From: Virgibacillus_F necropolis_A
Lineage (GTDB): Bacteria > Bacillota > Bacilli > Bacillales > Amphibacillaceae
Assembly: GCF_044793635.1 (NCBI RefSeq)
Contig: NZ_CP084992.1
Coordinates: 2,294,001 to 2,358,000 of the forward strand
Direction: 5' to 3'
DNA: 64,000 nucleotides
Below, piece by piece: positions 28,865 through 37,461 of this stretch. Position 1 is the stretch's first letter; every line of letters begins with the position of its first letter. The position numbers and the translations under genes were made by a program. Below the pieces are notes generated by a model that was not told the origin of the DNA, did no database searches, and worked only from the letters and a program-made list of their open reading frames with translations.

Positions 28865-29764
28865 ATGAAGAAAAACATTTCGATTATTGGAGTTCCAATG
28901 CATTTGGGACAACCTCGTCCAGGAACAGATCTTGGACCGGACGCGATCCGTCATGCTGGTGTTGTTGAAAAATTAAAGCGTTTACAACATGATGTGGAAG
29001 ACTTAGGAGATATAAAAGTAGGCTCTGCAGGTGGTGAAGAGCAACGTGAGGATAACCTGTTAAATCTGCAATCCATTATTGATGCATCTACAATTCTTGC
29101 TGAAAAAGCGGATGATGTAGTAGCGGATAAACGTTTCCCATTATTATTTGGTGGAGATCACAGTATGGCTATTGGAAGTCTAGCTGGGATTAGTAAGCAT
29201 TATGAAAATCTAGGTGTCATTTGGTATGATGCACATGGAGATTTAAATGACAGTGCAACATCACCATCAGGGAACATTCACGGTATGCCACTTGCTGCTA
29301 GTCTGGGAATTGGTCATGATAAACTTACATCCGTTCACGGTGCAGAACCGAAAGTTAAACCTGAGAACTTAGTAATCATTGGTGCTCGTGATTTAGACCC
29401 TGGTGAAAAAGAACTTATCAAGGAACGCGGAATTAAAGTATATTCAATGCGTGAAGTTGATGAACTAGGAATGGAAGCTGTTATTCAAGAAACGATTGCT
29501 TACCTTAAAGAGCGCACAGATGGTATTCATTTAAGCTTAGATTTAGATGGATTAGATCCTAGCGAGACGCCTGGTGTTGGAACGCCAGTTGTTGGAGGGC
29601 CATCGTACCGTGAAACACGTATTGCGATGGAATTATTACACGACGCGGACGTACTTACTTCTGCTGAATTTGTTGAAGTAAATCCGTTACTTGATGATAA
29701 AAATAAAACAGGCATTGTAGCCGCAAACTTGATTAGTGCATTATTCGGTGAAACATTAAAATAA
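28865..29764 (+). CDS. rocF: arginase
   Basis: 299 aa. The dinuclear manganese site is visible: GGDHSMAIGS, WYDAHGDLND, the substrate loop SPSGNIHGMP and SLDLDGLDPSETPGVGTPV. It hydrolyses arginine to ornithine and urea. GAGGAGG lies 8 bp before the ATG. It stands alone between two terminators. The neighbourhood rocF-sigW is common outside B. subtilis. Confidence 0.95.
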   Translation: MKKNISIIGVPMHLGQPRPGTDLGPDAIRHAGVVEKLKRLQHDVEDLGDIKVGSAGGEEQREDNLLNLQSIIDASTILAEKADDVVADKRFPLLFGGDHSMAIGSLAGISKHYENLGVIWYDAHGDLNDSATSPSGNIHGMPLAASLGIGHDKLTSVHGAEPKVKPENLVIIGARDLDPGEKELIKERGIKVYSMREVDELGMEAVIQETIAYLKERTDGIHLSLDLDGLDPSETPGVGTPVVGGPSYRETRIAMELLHDADVLTSAEFVEVNPLLDDKNKTGIVAANLISALFGETLK

Positions 29765-29788
29765 TAATCAATCTGTGATAAAATGAAT

Positions 29789-29832
29789 AAAAGAGACAGT
29801 GAATTTCCTTTTGGATGTCACTGTCTCTTTAT
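29789..29832 (+). terminator. terminator after rocF
   Basis: Near-perfect stem AAAGAGACAGTGA / TCACTGTCTCTTT. The T-rich side serves rocF. The same stem can also stop the small convergent gene at 29862-30020. Confidence 0.9.
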
Positions 29833-29861
29833 GTATGATTTCACACAGGTGAGTGCTTCAA

Positions 29862-30020
29862 TTAAGCACTTTTCACTGTCTTATGGTAGGTATTAAGGAG
29901 TGAATCCAACCGCTTACTAGATTTTACAACTGCGTCAGAAGTATAGTCATGGGAATAACTCAAAGTAATCATTTCATTTCGACATTGTTCAATTTTTTTC
30001 AATAAATTGTAATTATCCAC
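29862..30020 (-). CDS. Spo0E-like aspartyl-phosphate phosphatase
   Basis: 52 aa on the minus strand with a GTG start four bases after GGGGGAAGG. The helix-turn-helix-like two-helix pattern KIEQCRNEMITLSYSHDYTS then KSSKRLDSLLNTYHK fits the Spo0E family, whose signature is S(Q/x)xLDxLIxxY. Such proteins dephosphorylate Spo0A~P and delay sporulation. The usual Gln of SQELD is Ser-Lys here. The gene is short and convergent with rocF. Confidence 0.7.
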   Translation of the reverse strand: MDNYNLLKKIEQCRNEMITLSYSHDYTSDAVVKSSKRLDSLLNTYHKTVKSA

Positions 30021-30084
30021 AAAACCTTCCCCCAATCTAGTATACTATACTAAGAAATACCCATATATTTGAAATTATAAACAT

Positions 30085-30146
30085 TAGAAAACTTGGCTTA
30101 TCGCCAAGCTTTAATGGCGAAAGCCTTAATTGCACTTTGCTAAAAA
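30085..30146 (+). repeat. short dispersed repeat (copy 2 of 3)
   Basis: TAGAAAACTTGGCTTATCGC, then CAAGCTTTAATGGCGAAAGC and CTTAATTGCACTT. It is nearly identical to 55789-55855 and inverted relative to 15823-15876. It ends 17 bp before the sigW promoter. Confidence 0.75.
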
Positions 30147-30162
30147 ATTATTTTTTTATTTA

Positions 30163-30189
30163 TGAAACCTTTTCTTGGTTCATTTCGTA
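30163..30189 (+). promoter_or_regulatory. SigW-type autoregulatory promoter
   Basis: TGAAAC (30163-30168), 17-bp spacer, CGTA (30186-30189), an exact match to the ECF sigma-W consensus. It lies 36 bp upstream of the sigW start, as in B. subtilis. Confidence 0.9.
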
Positions 30190-30224
30190 ACATAAATACC
30201 GCACCAATAGCGGAGGTACTTGCT

Positions 30225-30788
30225 ATGGATTTAATAATTAAAGAAAAAATAAAACAAGTGAAAAAAGGTGATCAAGCTGCATTTGAAGATGTGGTCACTT
30301 TTTATCAACATAAAATTTACCAGCATTGTTACCGAATGCTTGGTAATGCGCACGAGGCGGAGGATATAGCGCAAGAGGCTTTTATTCGGGCATACATGAA
30401 TATTGATTCGTATGATATAAATCGAAAATTTTCAACATGGCTGTACCGTATCGCGACGAATTTAACCATCGATCGAGTACGAAAACGAAAGCCAGATTAT
30501 TATCTTGATGCAGAGATTAAGGGTGCTGATGGACTGAACATGTACTCCCAACTTGAATCAGATAATATTTTGCCAGAAGAGGAAGTAGAAAACCTTGAGC
30601 TAAAGAGCTATATTCATCATGAAATCTCAGAGCTCCCACCTAAGTATCGATCGATTATAATTTTGCGATATTTAGAAGAGTTTTCCCTACAGGAAATAAG
30701 CGACATCTTAGATATCCCTTTGGGAACCGTTAAAACGAGGATTCATCGGGGAAGGGAAGCTTTAAGGAAGAAGCTTCGTCACGTGTAA
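30225..30788 (+). CDS. sigW: ECF RNA polymerase sigma factor SigW
   Basis: 187 aa from the ATG at 30225, with GCGGAGGT upstream. An ATG at 30162 in the same frame lies in the -35 box of the promoter and cannot be used from it. Region 2 contains YRMLGNAHEAEDIAQEAFIR and NRKFSTWLYRIATNL. Region 4 contains LQEISDILDIPLGTVKTRIH. SigW drives genes against cell-envelope and antimicrobial-peptide stress. rsiW follows at once. Confidence 0.95.
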   Translation: MDLIIKEKIKQVKKGDQAAFEDVVTFYQHKIYQHCYRMLGNAHEAEDIAQEAFIRAYMNIDSYDINRKFSTWLYRIATNLTIDRVRKRKPDYYLDAEIKGADGLNMYSQLESDNILPEEEVENLELKSYIHHEISELPPKYRSIIILRYLEEFSLQEISDILDIPLGTVKTRIHRGREALRKKLRHV

Positions 30789-30803
30789 AGGAGTGTGAGC
30801 AAA

Positions 30804-31454
30804 TTGAATTGCGAAAAAGAAGCTATCATGCTTATGCATAAATATTTAGATGGTGATTTAACCAAACCAGAAGAAACAGAGTTACGAGGGCACTTGGAAA
30901 CTTGTGAGGATTGTCAAAAGCACTTTCATGAATTGAAACGCACAATTACCTGGGTACAGAGTGCCGAGAAATTACCCGCCCCCGAAGGCTTTACAAAAAG
31001 TGTGATGGATAAACTACCAAAGGAAAAGCGAAGAATCAGCTATAAGCGCTGGTTTAAGGCGCACCCAGTTGTCACAGCTGCTGCTATATTTTTTATTTTC
31101 ATGTTTAGTAGCGTACTTTCAGCATGGAATCAAGGCAGTGAATTAGTTGTTTCCAAGCAAGAGAATTTGGTTATTAAAGGCGATACCGTGATTGTGCCAG
31201 AGGGTGTCACAGTTTCTGGAGATTTGGTAGTTAAAAACGGTAATCTGAAAATTGATGGTACAGTTGATGGGAATGTAACCCTATTCAACGGTAACTTAAT
31301 AGATGATTCGATTGATGGCGAAGGACTAATGGCGTCAGTCGGTAAGGTTAATGGAGATTTTGAACAAGTTGATCAGGTGTTTGAGTGGATGTGGTATCAT
31401 TTGAAGGAAATATTCGAAGCTGTCTTCTCACTTGGTCAAGTATGGGTTAATTAA
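30804..31454 (+). CDS. rsiW: anti-sigma-W factor RsiW
   Basis: 216 aa from the TTG at 30804. AAAGGAG is 10 bases before it, and the resulting N-terminus aligns with B. subtilis RsiW (MSC...); the GTG at 30795 touches that site. The zinc-binding anti-sigma motif H30-x3-C34-x2-C37 is in HLETCEDCQKHF. A single membrane helix lies at about 88-108, and the outer domain has the VVPEGVTVSGDLVVKNGNL pattern. PrsW/RasP-type proteolysis releases SigW. Confidence 0.92.
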   Translation: MNCEKEAIMLMHKYLDGDLTKPEETELRGHLETCEDCQKHFHELKRTITWVQSAEKLPAPEGFTKSVMDKLPKEKRRISYKRWFKAHPVVTAAAIFFIFMFSSVLSAWNQGSELVVSKQENLVIKGDTVIVPEGVTVSGDLVVKNGNLKIDGTVDGNVTLFNGNLIDDSIDGEGLMASVGKVNGDFEQVDQVFEWMWYHLKEIFEAVFSLGQVWVN

Positions 31455-31468
31455 TGCCCCCCTAATTT

Positions 31469-31506
31469 TGGAGCTTTCTGCTATATCAGAAGGCTCCTTT
31501 TTTTAT
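31469..31506 (+). terminator. terminator after sigW-rsiW
   Basis: Arms GGAGCTTTCTG and CAGAAGGCTCC followed by TTTTTTT. Confidence 0.85.
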
Positions 31507-31646
31507 CCGGAAGTGTAACGTTATGCCGTTTCATCTATGTAAATTTTATCCTTATTACTGGCATGTTTAACAGCAGAATATGATATAATAATAACCATTA
31601 CGAAATAAGATAAAATAAGAACCTATGGACAGAAGGATGTGTAAAC

Positions 31647-32468
31647 ATGCTTGACGGGGGATTAGATGCTTTAGACATATTGCGTATCAGCGTAGATATA
31701 GCTGTCGTCTGGTATGTATTATATAAATTAATCATGCTTATTCGCGGTACAAAAGCAATCCAACTACTTAAAGGAATTGTGGTTATCTTACTTGTTTGGA
31801 TAATCAGTCTTGTTTTTAATTTACAAACCATTCAATGGTTAACAGATTATGCAATAAGTTGGGGATTTGTAGTTATTATTATTTTGTTTCAACCTGAGTT
31901 AAGACGTGCACTAGAGCAACTTGGTCGAGGCAATATATTCTCAAGAAATACAAAATCCGAAGAAGAAATATTGGAACAAACGATAGAAGCATTTATACAT
32001 TCCTGCGGATATATGGCAAAACGCCGTATCGGTGCTCTTATTACTATAGAACGTGAAACAGGAATTGGTGATTATGCCGAAACAGGAATTCCAATAAACG
32101 GGAAGCTAACACATCAGTTATTAACCAATATTTTTACACCGAATACCCCACTTCATGATGGTGCTGTTATTATGCGAGGGGAAGAAATTGTTGCTGCTGC
32201 ATGTTACTTGCCATTATCAGAAAGTCCTTTTATTTCAAAAGAGCTTGGTACGAGACATCGCGCTGCAATGGGGGTTAGTGAAGTTACCGATGCACTCACG
32301 ATTATTGTGTCGGAGGAAACTGGTAATGTATCCTGTACAAAAAATGGCGAACTGCACCGTGATTTAGACTTAAATACACTAAGAGAACTCTTACGAGAAA
32401 ATTTATCATTATCGGTAAAAGCCCCTGAATCAAAGTCATGGAAGTGGAGGGGAAGAAAGAATGGATAA
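31647..32468 (+). CDS. cdaA: diadenylate cyclase CdaA
   Basis: 273 aa. Three N-terminal membrane helices (about 12-30, 37-56, 62-80) are followed by the DisA_N/DAC domain with the catalytic DGA (HDGAVI, near residue 170) and RHR (GTRHRAAMG, near residue 202). It makes c-di-AMP from two ATP, essential for potassium and osmotic control. The stop overlaps cdaR by 8 bp. With cdaR and glmM it forms the conserved cdaA-cdaR-glmM operon. Confidence 0.95.
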   Translation: MLDGGLDALDILRISVDIAVVWYVLYKLIMLIRGTKAIQLLKGIVVILLVWIISLVFNLQTIQWLTDYAISWGFVVIIILFQPELRRALEQLGRGNIFSRNTKSEEEILEQTIEAFIHSCGYMAKRRIGALITIERETGIGDYAETGIPINGKLTHQLLTNIFTPNTPLHDGAVIMRGEEIVAAACYLPLSESPFISKELGTRHRAAMGVSEVTDALTIIVSEETGNVSCTKNGELHRDLDLNTLRELLRENLSLSVKAPESKSWKWRGRKNG

Positions 32469-33693
32469 TTGGTTTAAAAGTAAATGGTTTGTTCGTATTA
32501 TCTCGCTTGCATTTGCTATTTTGCTATATGTATTTGTTTCCTTAACCTTATATGACAATCAATCAGAGAACGATTCCAGGTTTTCCTTAAATGATTCTGA
32601 CGACATCGAAACAATTGAAAATTTCCCAGTTGATATTCAAATTAATGAAGAAAAATATGTTGTTAGCGGTGTACCTGAGTATGTTACTGTTCAACTTCAG
32701 GGAAGCCCAGGTGTGTTGGTCCCGGCTGTTCGCCAACAAAGTTTTGACGTATATGTCGACTTAGAAGAATTAGGTGCGGGCGAACATACAGTTGAAGTCA
32801 AATATGCAAATGTGCCTAATAACCTAGGTGTATATATTGAACCTAAAGAAATTGATGTGGTGATTGAAGAGCGTTCATCTGAAGAGTTTAGTGTGAACGT
32901 TGATTTTATAAATACAGACAAGCTTCCAGATGGATTTGAACTTGGTTCTTCTGAAGTTGAACCGAAAACCGTTACCATTACAAGCTCGAATGAAATCATC
33001 GATCGAATTGGTATTGTAAAGGTATTTGTTGATGTAGCTGGCTTAGAGGAATCGATTAATAGTAGAGAAGTACCAGTGAATGTATATGATAGCCAAGGAA
33101 ATGAATTGAACGTAAACATAGAGCCGCAGAATGTGATTGTTTCAGCGGAACTGTTGAACCCGAGTAAAACTGTTCCAGTAGCTGTTCCTACAACCGGTAA
33201 GCTACCTGAAGATTATAAGCTTTCTTCTATTAAGGCTAATGTCGACGAAGTAGAGGTTTTTGCAACGAGTGCAGTATTGGAAGGTATTGAAAAAGTTTCA
33301 ACAGAGGAAATAAACTTATCAGATATAACTGAATCTCAAACAATCGAAACAAAACTAACATTACCAGATGGTGCAAGTGTTCCAAAGACGGAAGTAGTTG
33401 AAGTAGTAATTGAATTAGAGCGGGCAAGAACGATTAATGATGTCGGAATCGATGTTGAGAACCTTGATGATGGACAAGATATATCGTTTATTAATCCAGG
33501 TGAAGCCACGATGAATGTGGTTGTAGCTGGATCCGAAAAAAGTATTAGTGAATTAAAAGCAGAAGACATTCAATTAGTCGTTGATGCAGAGGGGCTTGGA
33601 GTAGGAGAACATCAGGTACCCATAACGATTCAAGGACCAGAAGATGTTACAGTTAAAGCTGAAATGGAAAAAGTCACGATTGAAATTACGTAA
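32461..33693 (+). CDS. cdaR: CdaA regulatory protein CdaR (YbbR repeats)
   Basis: 410 aa. An N-terminal membrane anchor (about 10-28) is followed by extracellular YbbR-type beta repeats (four, roughly 55-135, 145-225, 235-320, 325-408). Recurrent patterns are LGAGEHTVEV and VGEHQVPITIQG. CdaR tunes CdaA activity from outside the membrane. It overlaps the end of cdaA, and glmM starts 93 bp later. Confidence 0.92.
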   Translation: MDNWFKSKWFVRIISLAFAILLYVFVSLTLYDNQSENDSRFSLNDSDDIETIENFPVDIQINEEKYVVSGVPEYVTVQLQGSPGVLVPAVRQQSFDVYVDLEELGAGEHTVEVKYANVPNNLGVYIEPKEIDVVIEERSSEEFSVNVDFINTDKLPDGFELGSSEVEPKTVTITSSNEIIDRIGIVKVFVDVAGLEESINSREVPVNVYDSQGNELNVNIEPQNVIVSAELLNPSKTVPVAVPTTGKLPEDYKLSSIKANVDEVEVFATSAVLEGIEKVSTEEINLSDITESQTIETKLTLPDGASVPKTEVVEVVIELERARTINDVGIDVENLDDGQDISFINPGEATMNVVVAGSEKSISELKAEDIQLVVDAEGLGVGEHQVPITIQGPEDVTVKAEMEKVTIEIT

Positions 33694-33786
33694 TGCTGTT
33701 CCAGCAATTACAAAAAATTCATAAGTTGTAATAATAATCTCAGGCAACAATACAGGGATATATGGGAACAAAAGGAGAGGTACTGC

Positions 33787-35130
33787 ATGGGTAAATATTT
33801 TGGTACAGATGGTGTCCGAGGGATAGCGAACGAAGAGTTAACACCGGAATTAGCATTTAAACTAGGACGTTTTGGTGGATATGTGTTAACAAAAGAAACA
33901 AAGAAACCTAAGATTTTAATTGGTCGGGATACACGAATTTCAGGGCCAATGTTAGAAGGTGCATTGGTCGCTGGCTTATTATCAATTGGTGCTGAAGTAA
34001 TGCGTCTAGGCGTTATTTCTACTCCTGGTGTTGCATATTTGACGAAAGCAACGAAAGCCGAAGCTGGTGTCATGATTTCAGCTTCACATAATCCAGTAGA
34101 AGATAACGGAATCAAGTTTTTCGGTCCGGACGGATTTAAATTAACCGATGAACAAGAGGAAGAAATTGAAGAGTTAATGGATAGTGAAGATCTTCTACCA
34201 CGCCCAATTGGCGAAGATGTAGGACAGGTTAATGATTACTTTGAAGGCGGACAAAAATATATTTCCTTCCTAAAAGGAACAGTGGATAATGAATTTGAAG
34301 GTATGCAAATAGCATTAGACTGTGCAAATGGTTCTACCTCAAGCTTAGCATCTCATTTATTTGCTGATCTTGAAGCGGATATTTATACCATTGGCAGCTC
34401 TCCAGATGGCTTGAATATAAATGATGGTGTAGGTTCAACGCACCCAGAAACCCTGCAAGCATTTGTCTCAGATAAAGGTGCTGACATAGGTCTTGCTTTT
34501 GATGGCGATGGTGACCGCTTAATTGCTGTAGATGAGAAAGGTCAATTAGTTGATGGCGACCAGATTATGTATATCTGTGCTAAATATATGAATGAAAAGG
34601 GACATCTTCATCATAATACGGTTGTATCAACCGTTATGAGTAATCTGGGCTTCTATAAAGCATTAGAGGAAAATGGTATGCGCAGTGACAAAACAGCAGT
34701 TGGTGACCGCTACGTAATGGAAGAAATGCGTAAAGGTGGTTATAACCTTGGCGGTGAGCAATCAGGACACATTATTTTCCTTGATTACATCACAACTGGT
34801 GATGGCCTATTATCTGCATTACAACTTGTAAATGTGTTAAAAGAAACAGGAAAACCTTTATCAGAACTAGCAGGAGAAATGGAAATTTTCCCTCAGGTAC
34901 TGAAAAACGTTAAAGTGACCGATAAGAAAAATGCATTAACCAATCCTAAGATCCTTGAAGCGATTGATCAAGTGGAAGAAGAAATGGGTGGCCAAGGGCG
35001 CGTGCTTGTTCGTCCATCAGGTACTGAACCACTTGTCCGAGTAATGGTTGAAGCATCAACTAAAGAAGACTGCGAAAGATATGCAGATCGCGTTGTAGCC
35101 GTAATTGATGATTTATTGGGAATGAAATAA
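33787..35130 (+). CDS. glmM: phosphoglucosamine mutase GlmM
   Basis: 447 aa. The active-site phosphoserine loop is MISASHNPVEDNGIKFFG, the metal loop is AFDGDGDRLIAVD, the sugar loop is GGEQSGH, and the phosphate-binding loop is RPSGTEPLVRVM. It converts glucosamine-6-P to glucosamine-1-P for peptidoglycan precursors, and it binds and restrains CdaA in related species. AAAGGAGAGG precedes the ATG. Confidence 0.97.
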   Translation: MGKYFGTDGVRGIANEELTPELAFKLGRFGGYVLTKETKKPKILIGRDTRISGPMLEGALVAGLLSIGAEVMRLGVISTPGVAYLTKATKAEAGVMISASHNPVEDNGIKFFGPDGFKLTDEQEEEIEELMDSEDLLPRPIGEDVGQVNDYFEGGQKYISFLKGTVDNEFEGMQIALDCANGSTSSLASHLFADLEADIYTIGSSPDGLNINDGVGSTHPETLQAFVSDKGADIGLAFDGDGDRLIAVDEKGQLVDGDQIMYICAKYMNEKGHLHHNTVVSTVMSNLGFYKALEENGMRSDKTAVGDRYVMEEMRKGGYNLGGEQSGHIIFLDYITTGDGLLSALQLVNVLKETGKPLSELAGEMEIFPQVLKNVKVTDKKNALTNPKILEAIDQVEEEMGGQGRVLVRPSGTEPLVRVMVEASTKEDCERYADRVVAVIDDLLGMK

Positions 35131-35145
35131 ACATGTATTTGAATT

Positions 35146-35175
35146 CTGCTCCCCAAGTGGGGGCAGTTTTTTTTG
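35146..35175 (+). terminator. terminator after glmM
   Basis: Arms CTGCTCCCC and TGGGGGCAG with a run of eight T. Confidence 0.9.
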
Positions 35176-35261
35176 TTGGCTACATTATATAATCCCTAGT
35201 CATTCCCCACGCTCTATAATATGATAATATTAAATCAAATATGCATGGGAGTGACGTCATA

Positions 35262-35933
35262 ATGATTACTATCTTACTAGTAGATGATGATCCACACATC
35301 AGAGAACTGCTTCGTTTTTATATGCAAAAAGAAGGATATCGCACAATTGAAGCGGGGGACGGGCAAGCCGCACTTGAACAATTAGAAGAACAAACCATTC
35401 ACCTTGCAGTGGTAGACATTATGATGCCACATGTGGACGGTTATGAACTATGTAAAGAAATTCGAACATACTACGACATCCCGGTCATCATGCTGACTGC
35501 TAAAGGTGAACTGATTGATAAGGAAAAGGCATATACGGCTGGAACGGATGATTACATCGTGAAGCCTTTTGAACCGAAAGAAGTTTTATTCCGGATTAAA
35601 GCTTTGCTTAGAAGGTTCCAAGTGATGAACGAACAAATCATTCACATAGGTGATACTGTAATAGATCGGAAAAGCTATGAAGTACGAGCGAATGGAAAAA
35701 CAGTTATTTTACCGTTAAAAGAATTTGAGCTACTCGCACAGCTGGCGAATTATCCAAATCAAATCTTCACAAGGGACCAATTAATAGAGCTGGTTTGGGG
35801 AAATGACTTTGTCGGAAATGATCGGACAATTGATGTACATATTAAACGTTTGCGTGAGCGTTTTGCTGAAAGTAACCATGACTTTTCTATCAAAACAATA
35901 CGCGGTGTGGGCTACAAGCTTGAACAGGTGTAA
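35262..35933 (+). CDS. hssR: haem-response OmpR-family regulator HssR
   Basis: 223 aa from the ATG at 35262 (GGGAGTG eight bases upstream; an earlier in-frame ATG is inside the site region). The receiver domain has LLVDDDPHIREL and phospho-acceptor D52 in VVDIMMPHVDGYELC. The winged-helix domain ends GNDRTIDVHIKRLRERF and KTIRGVGYKLEQV. It resembles Staphylococcus HssR throughout, and the downstream hssS-hrtB-hrtA genes fix the assignment. Confidence 0.85.
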   Translation: MITILLVDDDPHIRELLRFYMQKEGYRTIEAGDGQAALEQLEEQTIHLAVVDIMMPHVDGYELCKEIRTYYDIPVIMLTAKGELIDKEKAYTAGTDDYIVKPFEPKEVLFRIKALLRRFQVMNEQIIHIGDTVIDRKSYEVRANGKTVILPLKEFELLAQLANYPNQIFTRDQLIELVWGNDFVGNDRTIDVHIKRLRERFAESNHDFSIKTIRGVGYKLEQV

Positions 35934-35939
35934 CAACCT

Positions 35940-35959
35940 GTTCATGTTCTGTTCATACT
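35940..35959 (+). promoter_or_regulatory. candidate HssR operator upstream of hssS
   Basis: Direct repeat GTTCATGTT-CT-GTTCATACT with an 11-bp step, starting 7 bp after the hssR stop. It has the same form as the site at 37397 and as the GTTCATATT-N2-GTTCATATT site known for S. aureus HssR. Confidence 0.65.
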
Positions 35960-36003
35960 AGTGGAGTAGTCTGCAACAAAACGAAGATTATGGAGGAATT
36001 ACT

Positions 36004-37383
36004 GTGCGAACACTGTATGTACGGATCATTGTGGTGACGATGGCAATCATGATTGCGAGTGCTATCATTGCTTTTTTCGCATCGAATATTTATTACCAAA
36101 ATTATTTAAAGCCAAAGAATGATGCGAAAATCACCCACATCAGTAAGAATATTGTAGATATCTATAAATCGAATAATAAGCAGGACATTTCAACTTATCT
36201 GGAAGGAATGACTGATCTAGGCTACAAGTTTTATTTAGTTGATGATTCCGGAAATGGACAGGTATATGGTGATCCATTTCGAATAAAAAATTTAGACCCT
36301 ATTAGCGTCGAGAAAGTTTTACAAGGTGAAGTTTATCATGGGGTTGAAAATTATCCATGGAAGCCTTTTGTAACTGGTTTTTTTGATAATGAATTGAAGA
36401 ATACAATTGGTGTTCCGCTTGATGTAAATGGAAAAAACTATGCATTATTTGTCCGTCCGAACACTTCGCAGCAATTTGGAGAAATGCGGTTTTTCCTTGC
36501 AGCGTTACTTACATTGGCGCTAATCTTTTCATTTTTATTAGTGTTAATTAGTACAAGCTATATTGTAAAACCAATTAAGCGATTAACCGAGGCAACAAAG
36601 AAAATAGCGGCTGGGAACTATCACATGAAACTGAATGTTAATCGTAAAGATGAGATTGGACGACTTGCACGGGATTTTTCAAAAATGAGTGATAGTTTGG
36701 AACAGACGGAGACAAAACGGCAAGAGTTTGTTTCCAATGTCTCACACGAGATTCAGTCACCATTAACCTCCATTCAAGGCTTTACCGAATTGGTAAGAGA
36801 TGAAGAAATGACGGATGTGGAGCGACATCATTATTTAACAATTATTGAAAAAGAGAGCAAACGTGTATCATTATTAAGTAGACAGTTACTTACACTATCG
36901 ATGCTCGACCATGACGAAAGTGGAAACAATGCATTCCCTGTATCCATTGATGATCAGATTAAGGATGTTGTTTCGACGACAGAATGGCAGTGGCGAGAGA
37001 AAGACCTAATCATTGATTTAAATTTACATGCAGGTAAAATCACTGGATCAACTGATTTAATTCAACAAATATGGATGAATCTAGTGACAAATGCGATTCG
37101 CTATACAGATAACGGTGGCACGATATCAATTACAACTGAAGAAGATAAAGATGGTATTCATGCGTACATTGAAGACACTGGTATTGGAATGTCAGAAAAA
37201 GATGTAATGCAGATTTTTGATCGATTCTATAAAGTGGATAAAGCGAGAACCAGAAGTGAAGCGAGCACTGGACTTGGGCTGGCAATTGTGAAGAAAATAA
37301 TCGAAATCCACAACGGAACTATTGAGGTAGAAAGTGAGATAGGAAAAGGATCTACCTTTCATGTGTTCCTGCCGAAAAAGTAA
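36004..37383 (+). CDS. hssS: haem-sensor histidine kinase HssS
   Basis: 459 aa with a GTG start after GGAGGA. Two membrane helices (about 8-30 and 162-184) flank an outer sensor domain with VTGFFDNELKNTIGV, matching staphylococcal HssS. HAMP at about 185-237, HisKA with H248 in FVSNVSHEIQSPLTSIQG, and HATPase with MNLVTNAIRYTDNGG, DTGIGM and TGLGLAIVKK. It senses haem excess and phosphorylates HssR. Confidence 0.85.
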   Translation: MRTLYVRIIVVTMAIMIASAIIAFFASNIYYQNYLKPKNDAKITHISKNIVDIYKSNNKQDISTYLEGMTDLGYKFYLVDDSGNGQVYGDPFRIKNLDPISVEKVLQGEVYHGVENYPWKPFVTGFFDNELKNTIGVPLDVNGKNYALFVRPNTSQQFGEMRFFLAALLTLALIFSFLLVLISTSYIVKPIKRLTEATKKIAAGNYHMKLNVNRKDEIGRLARDFSKMSDSLEQTETKRQEFVSNVSHEIQSPLTSIQGFTELVRDEEMTDVERHHYLTIIEKESKRVSLLSRQLLTLSMLDHDESGNNAFPVSIDDQIKDVVSTTEWQWREKDLIIDLNLHAGKITGSTDLIQQIWMNLVTNAIRYTDNGGTISITTEEDKDGIHAYIEDTGIGMSEKDVMQIFDRFYKVDKARTRSEASTGLGLAIVKKIIEIHNGTIEVESEIGKGSTFHVFLPKK

Positions 37384-37396
37384 AAAGTAATCAATC

Positions 37397-37416
37397 GTTC
37401 ATCTTCTATTCATATT
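37397..37416 (+). promoter_or_regulatory. candidate HssR operator upstream of hrtB
   Basis: Direct repeat GTTCATCTT-CT-ATTCATATT with an 11-bp step, 46 bp before the hrtB start and 14 bp after the hssS stop. It matches the site at 35940 in 14 of 18 repeat positions. The position fits an activator site for hrtBA. Confidence 0.7.
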
Positions 37417-37461
37417 ACCTATGTAAGCTATGGGTGTAGTGATTAGGAGGGAGCGATTTTT

